From an uncultured Desulfomonile sp. (GTDB taxonomy: Bacteria > Desulfobacterota > Desulfomonilia > Desulfomonilales > Desulfomonilaceae), in assembly GCA_903952205.1 (NCBI GenBank), contig CAJBEZ010000038.1:1-64000 (forward strand): a DNA stretch of 64,000 nucleotides. Reading direction: 5' to 3'. The notes beneath the pieces are model-generated. The model saw only the letters and a program-made list of their open reading frames with translations. It made no database searches and was not told where the DNA came from. The first letter of the stretch is position 1. Every line of letters begins with the position of its first letter. A program made the translations under genes and the position numbers. Of the stretch, positions 35,772-43,628 are shown piece by piece.

Positions 35772-36647
35772 TCAGCGGGTGTAAATAATCGTCACGCCGG
35801 AAAGCATTATCATAGCGCCCATCAAACGCCACCTAATATTCTCCTCCCTGAAGAACAACCATCCAAATATTACCGCGATCACCATGCTGATTCTTTTTAC
35901 CGAGATCATGTACGCCACCGGCGCCATGCTTATCGCGACAAAATGAGTAATCTCCTGGATGGCCATTACTGCGGAACCAAGAGAGAAAAAGCCGATAGTT
36001 CTGTTTTCCATTACCAGAACACTATCCCCGCTTAAAAGCCGAACCGCGGCGACGACGACGAAAACCGCCGTTAGCAGACCCGTTAGGAGCAGGCCAAACT
36101 CGATAGCCCCGTACATGTTCACGCCGCCTTTGCCTAAAGTGCTTGTCAAAGCCCAGATCAGCGACACAAGCAACATCCGCCTGGCCCCAGGTTCCGACGA
36201 AACAGCCTTCAAAGGCCCGAGAAAACTCAGGCGCTCCGGGTCCAAGTTTAATACATACGCCCCAATCGTAACCAGGCCTACACCAAACATTCCAACCGGG
36301 CCAATCTCCTCGCCGAGCGCCAACCACGAGGTTAGTATGGTTACAGCGGGTGTAAAAGAAAGCAACGGCACAGTAAGCGACAGAGGAGACAATCGGATTG
36401 CGGTCAAAAAAAGATAGTAGGCCAGAGCTTCCAATGGCAAAGTGACGGCAAGAAGGAGCGCCAGTTCACGGGTAATGGGATTGAAATCCACGATGAAAAA
36501 CAGGGGAGAAAGCAGCGCCAACGCTCCGACCAGCATACCAGCGCCGGTCAACCATTCATCGTTGTCACGCATTATGAATTTGGAGACAGTATCGCAGCAG
36601 GCTGCAAAGAAAGCGCAGCATAGACCCACCATGATCCAGGTCGGCAA
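35772..36647 (-). CDS. EamA-family (DMT) transporter
   Basis: 291 aa, about ten hydrophobic helices in two EamA halves (for example LLAVTLPLEALAYYLFLTAIRLSPLSLTVPLLSFTPAVTILTSWLALGEEIGP). It starts at TTG 36647 with AAGGAG just upstream. Family members export metabolites such as amino acids or nucleotide sugars; the substrate is not predictable. The start lies 24 nt from the stop of the radical SAM gene, so the two are probably co-transcribed. Confidence 0.82.
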   Translation of the reverse strand: MPTWIMVGLCCAFFAACCDTVSKFIMRDNDEWLTGAGMLVGALALLSPLFFIVDFNPITRELALLLAVTLPLEALAYYLFLTAIRLSPLSLTVPLLSFTPAVTILTSWLALGEEIGPVGMFGVGLVTIGAYVLNLDPERLSFLGPLKAVSSEPGARRMLLVSLIWALTSTLGKGGVNMYGAIEFGLLLTGLLTAVFVVVAAVRLLSGDSVLVMENRTIGFFSLGSAVMAIQEITHFVAISMAPVAYMISVKRISMVIAVIFGWLFFREENIRWRLMGAMIMLSGVTIIYTR

Positions 36648-36671
36648 TTGATCTCCTTGAATCCGGACAGC

Positions 36672-37577
36672 TTAGAAAAATATCTTCATTCCGGTCATTA
36701 TAGATTCCATGTTTCCGTTGAAAGCGAGAGATATTTCATTATGCGCCGAAAACCCGCACATCTCACAGACGGATGGGCCACGGTTCTTCAGGTAGCACCC
36801 CCGATTGACCGAGCCATCGGGTTCGGCGTTCGCCAGCAATTCGTTGGAGCACTTCCAGCGTGTCTTCTTCATGTCGGTCAGACTGCTGAATGAATTGGCT
36901 ACTGGATAGCCTTCCTTTTTGAGCTGCATCAATTCATCAAGTATCGGGCCTCTCTCAGCCGCTGTTATAAAAAGCGGGTCCGGCAGACCGGAGTAAGGGT
37001 AATAGAACTGGACCGTCACACCGGCGACTCGGCCCTTGAGTATTCTGAGAAGGTCCGACACGGTGGAGCGGTTCATGCGGCTAATGGTGAAGCTGATAAA
37101 GGAATTGCGCTTACCCTCGGTTTCAAGGTTTTTCCAGACCTTCGAAAAAACCCCATGCCCCCGGACTCTGTCATGAATTTCCTCAGTTCCGTCAAGGCTT
37201 ACCCATACACGGTCAAGCGCCAGGTCTCCATACGGCAGCGTCCCATTGGTCGTCATGCACACAGAGGGGAAAAGTCCCCTGGCGTGATCAATCACATCAG
37301 CGATTCCCCATGCGCCATCCCTCCACAGAATGGGTTCTCCACCCTCAAGAATAAGTATCTTCACCCCCATATCCCGCAATAATCCCAATGCTCGTTTGAC
37401 GCCCTCAAAATCGGATTCCCCGCCGACACGCTTCCAGTAAGGGCAGTGCAGGCATTTCAGGTTGCACCGATGCGTTATCTTGTAACCTGAAAGAGTCGGT
37501 GTCGGTCTACCTGTAATCAGGTGTTTTAAAAACGGCGTTGTGAAGCGCCACAACGATTTTCCTATAGCTCTGATCAT
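36672..37577 (-). CDS. Radical SAM protein with C-terminal Cys cluster
   Basis: 301 aa from ATG 37577 (AAGGAAA upstream). The radical SAM motif is C38-NLK-C42-LH-C45, followed by ILEGGEPILW (SAM-binding GGEP), MTTNGTL and VWVSLDGTEEIHDRVRG. The C-terminus has further Cys (WKCSNELL, RGCYLKN, VCEMCGF) that suggest a SPASM-like auxiliary cluster. The product is probably a peptide- or small-molecule-modifying enzyme; no peptide substrate gene was found beside it. It is co-directional with the EamA transporter, which might export its product (inference). Confidence 0.85.
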   Translation of the reverse strand: MIRAIGKSLWRFTTPFLKHLITGRPTPTLSGYKITHRCNLKCLHCPYWKRVGGESDFEGVKRALGLLRDMGVKILILEGGEPILWRDGAWGIADVIDHARGLFPSVCMTTNGTLPYGDLALDRVWVSLDGTEEIHDRVRGHGVFSKVWKNLETEGKRNSFISFTISRMNRSTVSDLLRILKGRVAGVTVQFYYPYSGLPDPLFITAAERGPILDELMQLKKEGYPVANSFSSLTDMKKTRWKCSNELLANAEPDGSVNRGCYLKNRGPSVCEMCGFSAHNEISLAFNGNMESIMTGMKIFF

Positions 37578-37690
37578 TTTCCTTAAAATTCCGCTGAAGA
37601 GGTTTTCCAATGAGCTGTTGACCGACCCGTGACTCCCGACCATAATTGAAACAAGAAGACACAAAACTTCCAATTACTCATGATTTCGTG

Positions 37691-37787
37691 TTCGAACAGG
37701 CGCCTTGAAAAGACCGTTATGACGTGTGGCCTTCACTACGAGTGACGCGGAGCCGTCAAATCTTCGTTCAGCGCCACCGTCATAACT
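37691..37787 (+). repeat. Dispersed structured repeat, copy 2
   Basis: GAACAGGCGCCTTG precedes arms GTTATGACGTGTGGC (37716-37730) and GCCACCGTCATAAC (37773-37786), which pair around the core CTTCACTACGAGTGACGCGG...GCCGTCAAATCTTCGTTCAG. The core matches copy 1 (29.9 kb, inverted) and copy 3 (42.07 kb). It lies at the left border of the phage-like cluster. Confidence 0.75.
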
Positions 37788-37882
37788 CATTAGCGCCTGC
37801 TTGTGGGAGAAATCACAACACGCATCCAACATCAAGACTTTCGATCCATCTTAACAGTTTTTTTATCAAGGGGGTACCAACC

Positions 37883-38137
37883 GTGATTCATTCATTTTAC
37901 ACCGGCGTAGAGCCGACGATGGAGAAAAGGAAACTCCAGAGACTGACCCGTCTGGAACTCAAAACACTCGTAGCCAACAAGGATAACCTTGACCATGATT
38001 TCCCGGAGCATTCCAAGACAATTGAAAGCACGGATTTCTGGGAGATAGCGCAGAAGAAAACTTTCGAAAAACTCTCTCTGCCTCTCTGGGCAATCGAAGC
38101 TGTGAGCACTGCGCCGGGCGTGTCGACTTCGGTATAG
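37883..38137 (+). CDS. Small protein preceding the portal gene
   Basis: 84 aa from GTG 37883 (GGGGG 8 nt upstream); ATG 37919 is an alternative. Charged and Lys/Glu-rich (TMEKRKLQRLTRLELKTLVANKDNLDHDFPEHSKTIE). It ends 8 nt before the portal start, on the same strand, so it belongs to the phage-like operon. I do not recognise the family. Confidence 0.5.
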   Translation: MIHSFYTGVEPTMEKRKLQRLTRLELKTLVANKDNLDHDFPEHSKTIESTDFWEIAQKKTFEKLSLPLWAIEAVSTAPGVSTSV

Positions 38138-38145
38138 GAAACAAG

Positions 38146-40146
38146 ATGAATCACTCTTCCCAAAAAAACCAGACAGAGAACCACGAAGACAAAAACATTG
38201 AACATCTGGCAACGTCGGCAATGGACTACCTCGGGCCGTGGTTGAAAAGTTCGAGGGAATTCTCCCTGCGACGATTTTACAGATGGAAGCTTCTGGAAGA
38301 CCTTTACCATAACCGACGCGATCTTGGGTCGTGGAACGCAAGGGAACCCATCTCAAACCTAGGCGAATCATTCGCAGGCAATAGCGAGCGGTCGGGAAAA
38401 CAGCGGGCATGGCAGTCCGACATCATCCTGTGCCCGTCCTACATCGTGGATACATGGGCTGACAGAGCCTATCAGGCAATATTAAACGGCCCGGAATGGC
38501 TAGCCGTAATCCCGGAGAAATCCTTCTATCCTACGCCGGCGGATGTCAGGTTCCCGACGTCCTTCAAGCTTCAGGAACTGCTCATCAACAGGCTATCCCA
38601 GGGCGGCGTCCACATGAGGCTGTACGAGGCGTTACAGAGTCTGTGCCTTTATGGGACGGTGTTCGCCAAGATTTCCTGGCGGCCACATTCGTGTCCCGCA
38701 AAAAGATGGGACCGGGATTCCTTCGACATAATCGAGGAGGACTCCGAGTTTTACGACTGCCCGATCATCGAGCTAATACCCCTCGACAGGGTCCTGCTCG
38801 ACTGGCGCGCGACTCATAATGATATCCAGCGGCATTCCGGCATCGGTCATATTGTTGAGAAGTCTTACGAAGAAATCATCGAGATGTTTGATCTCGGTGT
38901 TTACAATGTCAATTATGAAGAGTTCTCGAATGAATGGAAAAACTCCGGCTCTTCCGACCATCAGGGGGAATCTCTCGGGACTCCTGATGAAACACAGGGG
39001 CTGGCGTCCCCTGAAAAGTCACGTTTCTCGGTATGGGAATGGCACGGACGAATCCCCACAAATGACGGTAAAAAGGAGATCATCTGCGCAATTGTCACCG
39101 AGTTGGACGCCGATTCAGTCGATAATGGTCTGATGATAAGGATCTCCGATTCTCCTGCGCTATGGTCCGGTCTGCGTCCTTTTGTCTGCGCCCATTACAC
39201 GCCGGTCCCAGGGCCTCTCGGGATTGGGGCGGTCGAAACGAACCTCGATCTTATTCACTCAATTTCCCAGTTCCTCAGCCAGTCGCAGGATAACGCCAGG
39301 CTCACAGCGAACGCCCAGTTGATAGTCCGAAGAGGCTCTTCAGCAGCCCGCAGCCTTTCCGGCGGCGATGATTTCGTTTACCCCGGCAAGGTTTGGCTTG
39401 TGGATGACCCCGACGACATACAGCCGTTCCCGTCAATGGGGTTCCCGCAGGCCGAAGTGAACTCGCTGATAAATTACCTGAACGTGCTCCTCGAAAAACG
39501 CACCAGCGTTTCCGACACGACGATGGGTGTGTCTTCGCGTGACAAGACCGCCACCGAAGCTCACATCCTTCAGGAAGCGTCGATGAACACGTTCGCCACT
39601 CGGGCGGACCTTTTCGCTCGCAGTTTCGTCGAACCGCTGGGCAGACTCGCTCTATCGATGATCCAGCAGTTTATCATTGACGACCAGGTCATAGCCGTGC
39701 GGGACCATAGCGGCGTGGACGTCCCCCTTACGGTTACGATGGATGAGATACAGTCGGGCAGATACAACGTGGTCGCGACCGTGACAAGACAGGATTCCAC
39801 GAGGCTCGCCAAGGCCCAGAGTATAGAGCGCGCATTGCCGACCCTTTCGCAATTCACCCCTGTGCTCGCTCAGGAAGGCGTGAGGGTGTCTTTCTCCGAG
39901 CTTATCAAGAGATACCTCGACCTCCTCGGAATAGACGCAGTTGACAGGGTGTTCACCCGTGTCAGCCCCAACAACACTGAGGAGGGCGCTCAACCCGACG
40001 ATCTCGCTCCGGGCGCCCACGTTCCCGATATAAACGGGCAACCTTCCCCACCGAGACTCGTTGAAAATGGAGGGCCGTTCGGCGCTTACCCCGATGACAT
40101 GAACGCAATCGCGCAGTTCCTTCAAATGGCGGCAAACCCTAAATGA
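38146..40146 (+). CDS. Phage portal protein (P22-like podovirus type)
   Basis: 666 aa, near the size of the long P22-type portal. Recognised by the order WAERAYQAILNGPEWLAV-like entry (here WADRAYQAILNG), YGTVFAKISWRP, IELIPLDRVLLDWRATH, VETNLDLIHSISQFLSQSQDN, TSVSDTTMGVSSRDKTATEAHILQEASMNTF, and the long C-terminal helical part. The portal forms the dodecameric DNA gate of the capsid. Its stop overlaps an ATG (ATGA), but the next gene has a better start 27 nt on. Confidence 0.78.
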   Translation: MNHSSQKNQTENHEDKNIEHLATSAMDYLGPWLKSSREFSLRRFYRWKLLEDLYHNRRDLGSWNAREPISNLGESFAGNSERSGKQRAWQSDIILCPSYIVDTWADRAYQAILNGPEWLAVIPEKSFYPTPADVRFPTSFKLQELLINRLSQGGVHMRLYEALQSLCLYGTVFAKISWRPHSCPAKRWDRDSFDIIEEDSEFYDCPIIELIPLDRVLLDWRATHNDIQRHSGIGHIVEKSYEEIIEMFDLGVYNVNYEEFSNEWKNSGSSDHQGESLGTPDETQGLASPEKSRFSVWEWHGRIPTNDGKKEIICAIVTELDADSVDNGLMIRISDSPALWSGLRPFVCAHYTPVPGPLGIGAVETNLDLIHSISQFLSQSQDNARLTANAQLIVRRGSSAARSLSGGDDFVYPGKVWLVDDPDDIQPFPSMGFPQAEVNSLINYLNVLLEKRTSVSDTTMGVSSRDKTATEAHILQEASMNTFATRADLFARSFVEPLGRLALSMIQQFIIDDQVIAVRDHSGVDVPLTVTMDEIQSGRYNVVATVTRQDSTRLAKAQSIERALPTLSQFTPVLAQEGVRVSFSELIKRYLDLLGIDAVDRVFTRVSPNNTEEGAQPDDLAPGAHVPDINGQPSPPRLVENGGPFGAYPDDMNAIAQFLQMAANPK

Positions 40147-40169
40147 CAACAAAAAAATCGGAGGACCCA

Positions 40170-40919
40170 ATGGACGAAGAAATCTCTTTCACAGACGAAG
40201 ACGTTCTTGCGCCTGAGCCACAACTTTCAGGACCGGACACAGCCCCTGTATTGCCGGACAACGGCGCATCCGCCGATGACACGAGCGAGCAAAAGACCGG
40301 TCACACCCCTGACGTCCCGGAACAGGAAATAAACTCCGCAATACAGGATCTGATCAAACAGTCGATTCAAACAAGAGCGGAACTCTCGGAAACCAGGGAC
40401 ATGTTCAGGAAGATCGTGGAAAAGGAACGGGTTACCGAGAGCAGGGCGGTTGACGACGATTTTCTGAAACAGGCGAGGGAACACTACCATGCCGACCCAT
40501 TCCAGGGGGCCGCTATGCTAGTGGGAAAGGCTCGGGACGATCTCGCCAGGCTTATGGACGAAAAGATTTACGAGGCCTTCGGCGCTCGCGAACAATTCAA
40601 CCGGCTCATGGATGACTTCCTCGATGACCCTTCGAATAATTCCCTGAAAGGATTCAGGGATGAACTGGAATTCCTGATCCGTGACAGAGGAATTGAACCG
40701 AAAGAAGCCGCCGGTTTCCTCAAGACAGTCGAGTCAAAAACCCGTAAATCCGCGACACGTAAAAGTGAGGCGCTCCGTGAGGTTCGCACGCGTTCCATGA
40801 CGGAATCGGGAGGACAACCCCTTCAGACGGGTGACCCTGACAGGGAACTGACTCGCGCCCTTCGGCAGGCCAAGAGTCTTGATGATATGTTCGCGGCGCT
40901 CAAACGCTCGTCATCCTGA
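40170..40919 (+). CDS. Putative phage scaffolding protein
   Basis: 249 aa from ATG 40170 with GGAGG 6 nt upstream. The N-terminus is acidic and disordered (about 1-60). Long amphipathic helices follow (INSAIQDLIKQSIQTRAELSETRDMFRKIVEKE), then a basic, Arg-rich C-terminus (ESKTRKSATRKSEALREVRTR). Composition and position directly after the portal fit a capsid scaffold. No protease motif is seen. The function is inferred from place and composition only. Confidence 0.5.
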   Translation: MDEEISFTDEDVLAPEPQLSGPDTAPVLPDNGASADDTSEQKTGHTPDVPEQEINSAIQDLIKQSIQTRAELSETRDMFRKIVEKERVTESRAVDDDFLKQAREHYHADPFQGAAMLVGKARDDLARLMDEKIYEAFGAREQFNRLMDDFLDDPSNNSLKGFRDELEFLIRDRGIEPKEAAGFLKTVESKTRKSATRKSEALREVRTRSMTESGGQPLQTGDPDRELTRALRQAKSLDDMFAALKRSSS

Positions 40920-40938
40920 TCAACAGGAGGAACCGGCC

Positions 40939-41262
40939 ATGAATCAAGATACAAGTGTAAATAGCCAGTGGCTTGATGAACGTTTCAATCACGTCAACAC
41001 GATCCTTGTTCACATAAGGGAGACGGTGGACCATCTACGAGAGACGCAGGCGGAATTCATGAACCGTTGCTCGACCCAGATATCGGACCTGAGCGCGCGT
41101 GTCCAAAAAGCGGAACACAAACAGGCCGTTCAGTTTGGGCATGACGAAAACCATCTTCGTTACGAAGCTTCCCAGAACCTGCGGTGGCAGATGATAATTG
41201 CCATCGGCACGGCCATTTCAGGGGCGGCTGCGTTCGTAGGGTACTTCATGGGGAGAGGATGA
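40939..41262 (+). CDS. Small coiled-coil protein with C-terminal membrane anchor
   Basis: 107 aa from ATG 40939 (AGGAGG 9 nt upstream). Helical coiled-coil body (ILVHIRETVDHLRETQAEFMNRCSTQISDLSARVQKAE), then one transmembrane helix at the C-terminus (MIIAIGTAISGAAAFVGYFMG). The topology resembles phage membrane-associated lysis accessories. The TGATG overlap with the next gene indicates coupling. Confidence 0.6.
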   Translation: MNQDTSVNSQWLDERFNHVNTILVHIRETVDHLRETQAEFMNRCSTQISDLSARVQKAEHKQAVQFGHDENHLRYEASQNLRWQMIIAIGTAISGAAAFVGYFMGRG

Positions 41263-41570
41263 TGAAAGCTGAATTCATGAGAGTCCTGGCCATAGTTGTG
41301 TCGGCCGCCGCGGGACTGGTCGGTCTCCTGTATATAAGCGTCTTCTCCCCCCTGATCATGGGTGAGGACCCATATTCACTGATGCGTTACGTCCTGATCC
41401 GACTGGCGGCGCTGCTTATCGCCGCTCCCTTTCTTACCGGACTCATGCTTGTCGTGGATTTCGTCACGCCCGGCGACTGGATGGAGAGTATCAGGAATGA
41501 CCCAAAAGCGTGTTCTTACGTTATGGCTTCTGTCGTGCTTGTTATTGGCGCAATCCTCTGCTGGTCATGA
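41262..41570 (+). CDS. Three-helix membrane protein, holin candidate
   Basis: 102 aa from ATG 41262, overlapping the previous stop by one base. Three hydrophobic segments (VLAIVVSAAAGLVGLLYISV, LIRLAALLIAAPFLTGLMLVV, YVMASVVLVIGAILCW). Its 3' end overlaps the start of the NlpC/P60 gene by 74 nt. Position and topology fit a holin or antiholin; no sequence family is recognised. Confidence 0.55.
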   Translation: MKAEFMRVLAIVVSAAAGLVGLLYISVFSPLIMGEDPYSLMRYVLIRLAALLIAAPFLTGLMLVVDFVTPGDWMESIRNDPKACSYVMASVVLVIGAILCWS

Positions 41571-42012
41571 GACGGCGTGGGCATTCGGAAAGGCTTATCG
41601 TGATTCATTCAGGAGACAGCTATCTTTCATCGTTTCCAAAAAACCGGCGTACGCCTGGGGTGGTTCAGCCTCCGTTGAGCAGGGACTTGACTGCTCGGGT
41701 TATCTCTTCCTCGCCGCCAAATGGGCGGGGCTCCCTGGTATCACACGCACAACAGCCCACCGCATGTCTCTTGGGCTTGGCGGCTGGGATTCCAACCCTG
41801 CTCGACTTGGGCAAATTCAGGAATGCGACCTTGTCTTCTGGACCTTTTCAGCGGCAAGGCCAAATGGGCATCTCGGCGCCTTCCTTGAGGATCATGCGGG
41901 CGGACACAAGGTTACGCACGCTTCAACCAGCCGCGGCGTAATATCCGAACCATTCACAGCGAGCCTGAGAAAAAACCTGACTTCGGTACGCAGGCTCACG
42001 ATCGGCGATTAA
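41497..42012 (+). CDS. NlpC/P60-family cell-wall hydrolase (endolysin candidate)
   Basis: 171 aa from ATG 41497 (AGGA upstream). Hydrophobic N-terminus (LTLWLLSCLLLAQS), probably a signal or signal-anchor sequence. Catalytic C66 in LDCSGYLFLAAKWAGL and the His in ARPNGHLGAFLE give the NlpC/P60 Cys-His pair. It should cleave peptidoglycan peptide links. Lying among holin-like genes it is the best endolysin candidate. An alternative is a virion-associated peptidoglycan hydrolase. Confidence 0.75.
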   Translation: MTQKRVLTLWLLSCLLLAQSSAGHETAWAFGKAYRDSFRRQLSFIVSKKPAYAWGGSASVEQGLDCSGYLFLAAKWAGLPGITRTTAHRMSLGLGGWDSNPARLGQIQECDLVFWTFSAARPNGHLGAFLEDHAGGHKVTHASTSRGVISEPFTASLRKNLTSVRRLTIGD

Positions 42013-42042
42013 ACGATCGCTGCGTGTTTGACCCGGTAAGAT

Positions 42043-42123
42043 CGAAGCGCAGCCACGCCGGCAGTCCTTCACTACGAGCGACGCAAAGCCGTAGAATCTT
42101 CGTTCAGGCCTGCCGTCATGGCT
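42043..42123 (+). repeat. Dispersed structured repeat, copy 3, inside the phage cluster
   Basis: Core CCTTCACTACGAGCGACGC...AGCCGTAGAATCTTCGTTCAG (42066-42107) flanked by pairing arms GCCACGCCGGCAG and CTGCCGTCATGGC. Arm bases differ from copies 1 and 2 while still pairing. It sits between the endolysin and the small holin-like gene. Confidence 0.72.
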
Positions 42124-42189
42124 CAATGTCAACTGTCCATAGGCAAACTTTTAGGGAAGATGTCATTTCAAACATACGGAGGACATATT

Positions 42190-42375
42190 ATGCAGGATAC
42201 GAAAAACTGGTGGGCTTCAAAAACAATCTGGATCAACCTGATAGCGCTGGCGGGCTCAATCGCGATCTCTCTCGGGGTCGAGCCCGGCCGTTGGGCCGAA
42301 ATCTCGACAGTGACGCTGGCCGCTGCGAATCTTGCTCTGCGACTGATCACAAAAGAGGAAATAACACTGAATTAA
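42190..42375 (+). CDS. Small holin-like/phage membrane protein
   Basis: 61 aa from ATG 42190 with CGGAGGAC 8 nt upstream. It begins MQDTKNWWASKTIWINLIALAGSIAISLG and ends AANLALRLITKEEITLN, a pattern common to small proteins of tailed phages (WW.SKT.W.N...N..LR..TK..I). Probably two membrane helices. It is likely a holin-type or accessory protein and follows repeat copy 3 directly. Confidence 0.68.
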   Translation: MQDTKNWWASKTIWINLIALAGSIAISLGVEPGRWAEISTVTLAAANLALRLITKEEITLN

Positions 42376-42433
42376 ATCAACTCGCCAAGAACAGCCAAGT
42401 GCGCTTATGGCGAACAAGTAAAGGCGCTGAATA

Positions 42434-43573
42434 ATGGCTACAATAAACATCGACACGCTTGGGGCCACAGATGGGCCATCCCCTTCGAACCGTTACGAAC
42501 CCGAGTCATCACTGAGTTTCATTGAATGGCGGCCCGGAGATCAGGCCCTCCTGATGTTCCGTGTTCCCGACGATTTTGATACTGCCGGCTCAATCTCACT
42601 GAGGTTTGACGAGCTTGTCCCATCATCGGCGTTCGCTTATTCGTGGGAGACAACTACCGGCGTCCGCAAGAATGGATCGAATCCGGGCGATGTCTCTTCA
42701 ACGGCCCAAAATTCGGCAAGTTTCGACTCCTATAACGCCGTGACTTCCGGGTCCATTGTCACGAGGTCCATGTCCGTCAATCAAGACGATCTTGCGATTG
42801 CGCCCGGAGACATCGTGTCTGTCCGGCTTGAATACTCATGTGTTGAAGATAAACCCTGCCCGGAACATTTACTGACGCTTGCGTACCGTGTCGTCACGCT
42901 GGAGGGCGAACCAACTGTCCCGACGCCTGTTAGTTCGGGCAGACTCGCTGAAATCACACGTGAAGCGCGAGATCTGTTTAATGAGGAAGCCGGCGTTTTT
43001 CTATCCGACGAATTTGTTGTACGGGCGGTAAACTCCTGTGTGAGAGACATTGCGCGGGAGAACTACTGGTCGGCCGAAACCTGGATCGCCGCAATTGAGG
43101 GGCAGGACACGATCGATGTTTCGCAGGCGATACCCGACGCACAGGAAATTCATCGTATATGGTTCCGAGACGTGGCGACGCCGATGACCCGTCTCGAAAC
43201 ATTCGACGCATTAATCGAAATCAGCCGCCAATGCCCTAAGACCGGCGTCCCGGAATACTATCTCGCCCGTGACAATCTTATCAGGATAGTCCCGGGGCCT
43301 TCCCTGAACTTGGAACATGGTTTTTACGTTCATTATTCGCGTATACCGCGGCCGCTGGGGTTGTCGTTGGGCGACAGAGCGGAGCCGCCAGTTCCGAGAT
43401 CGTATGATTCGCTCTTCACGCTGTTCGTCCTGAGACAGGCTTTTCTGAGGGATCGGAACGCCCCGGGCGCTGACCTTAAATTCCGCGAATACTCGCAGCT
43501 TTACGAGATCGAAAAAAGGCGTCTGCTCGAATCGGCTCAGCCCGCAAGCGTGAAGCTGCGGACATTACGGTGA
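42434..43573 (+). CDS. Phage head-tail adaptor fused to an N-terminal beta domain
   Basis: 379 aa. Residues about 1-165 look like a beta-sandwich (SLSFIEWRPGDQALLMFRVPDDFDTAGSISLRFDEL...VSVRLEYSCVEDKPCPEHLLTLAYRV). A helical second half follows (RLAEITREARDLFNEEAGVFLSDEFVVRAVNSCVRDIARENYW ... YDSLFTLFVLRQAFLRDRNAPG) that resembles P22 gp4-type adaptors. An adaptor normally connects portal and tail. The N-terminal domain is extra and could be a decoration or capsid-binding part. The family call is moderate. Confidence 0.55.
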   Translation: MATINIDTLGATDGPSPSNRYEPESSLSFIEWRPGDQALLMFRVPDDFDTAGSISLRFDELVPSSAFAYSWETTTGVRKNGSNPGDVSSTAQNSASFDSYNAVTSGSIVTRSMSVNQDDLAIAPGDIVSVRLEYSCVEDKPCPEHLLTLAYRVVTLEGEPTVPTPVSSGRLAEITREARDLFNEEAGVFLSDEFVVRAVNSCVRDIARENYWSAETWIAAIEGQDTIDVSQAIPDAQEIHRIWFRDVATPMTRLETFDALIEISRQCPKTGVPEYYLARDNLIRIVPGPSLNLEHGFYVHYSRIPRPLGLSLGDRAEPPVPRSYDSLFTLFVLRQAFLRDRNAPGADLKFREYSQLYEIEKRRLLESAQPASVKLRTLR

Positions 43574-43628
43574 GGACGACCCCAGACCAAAAACCGTAAC
43601 GCCATTTTACCCACGGATAGTCTAGACA

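Noticed and set aside
37724-37882. N-terminal extension of the small protein before the portal gene
   Set aside because: The extension translates the dispersed structured repeat; the ribosome site supports the GTG at 37883 instead.
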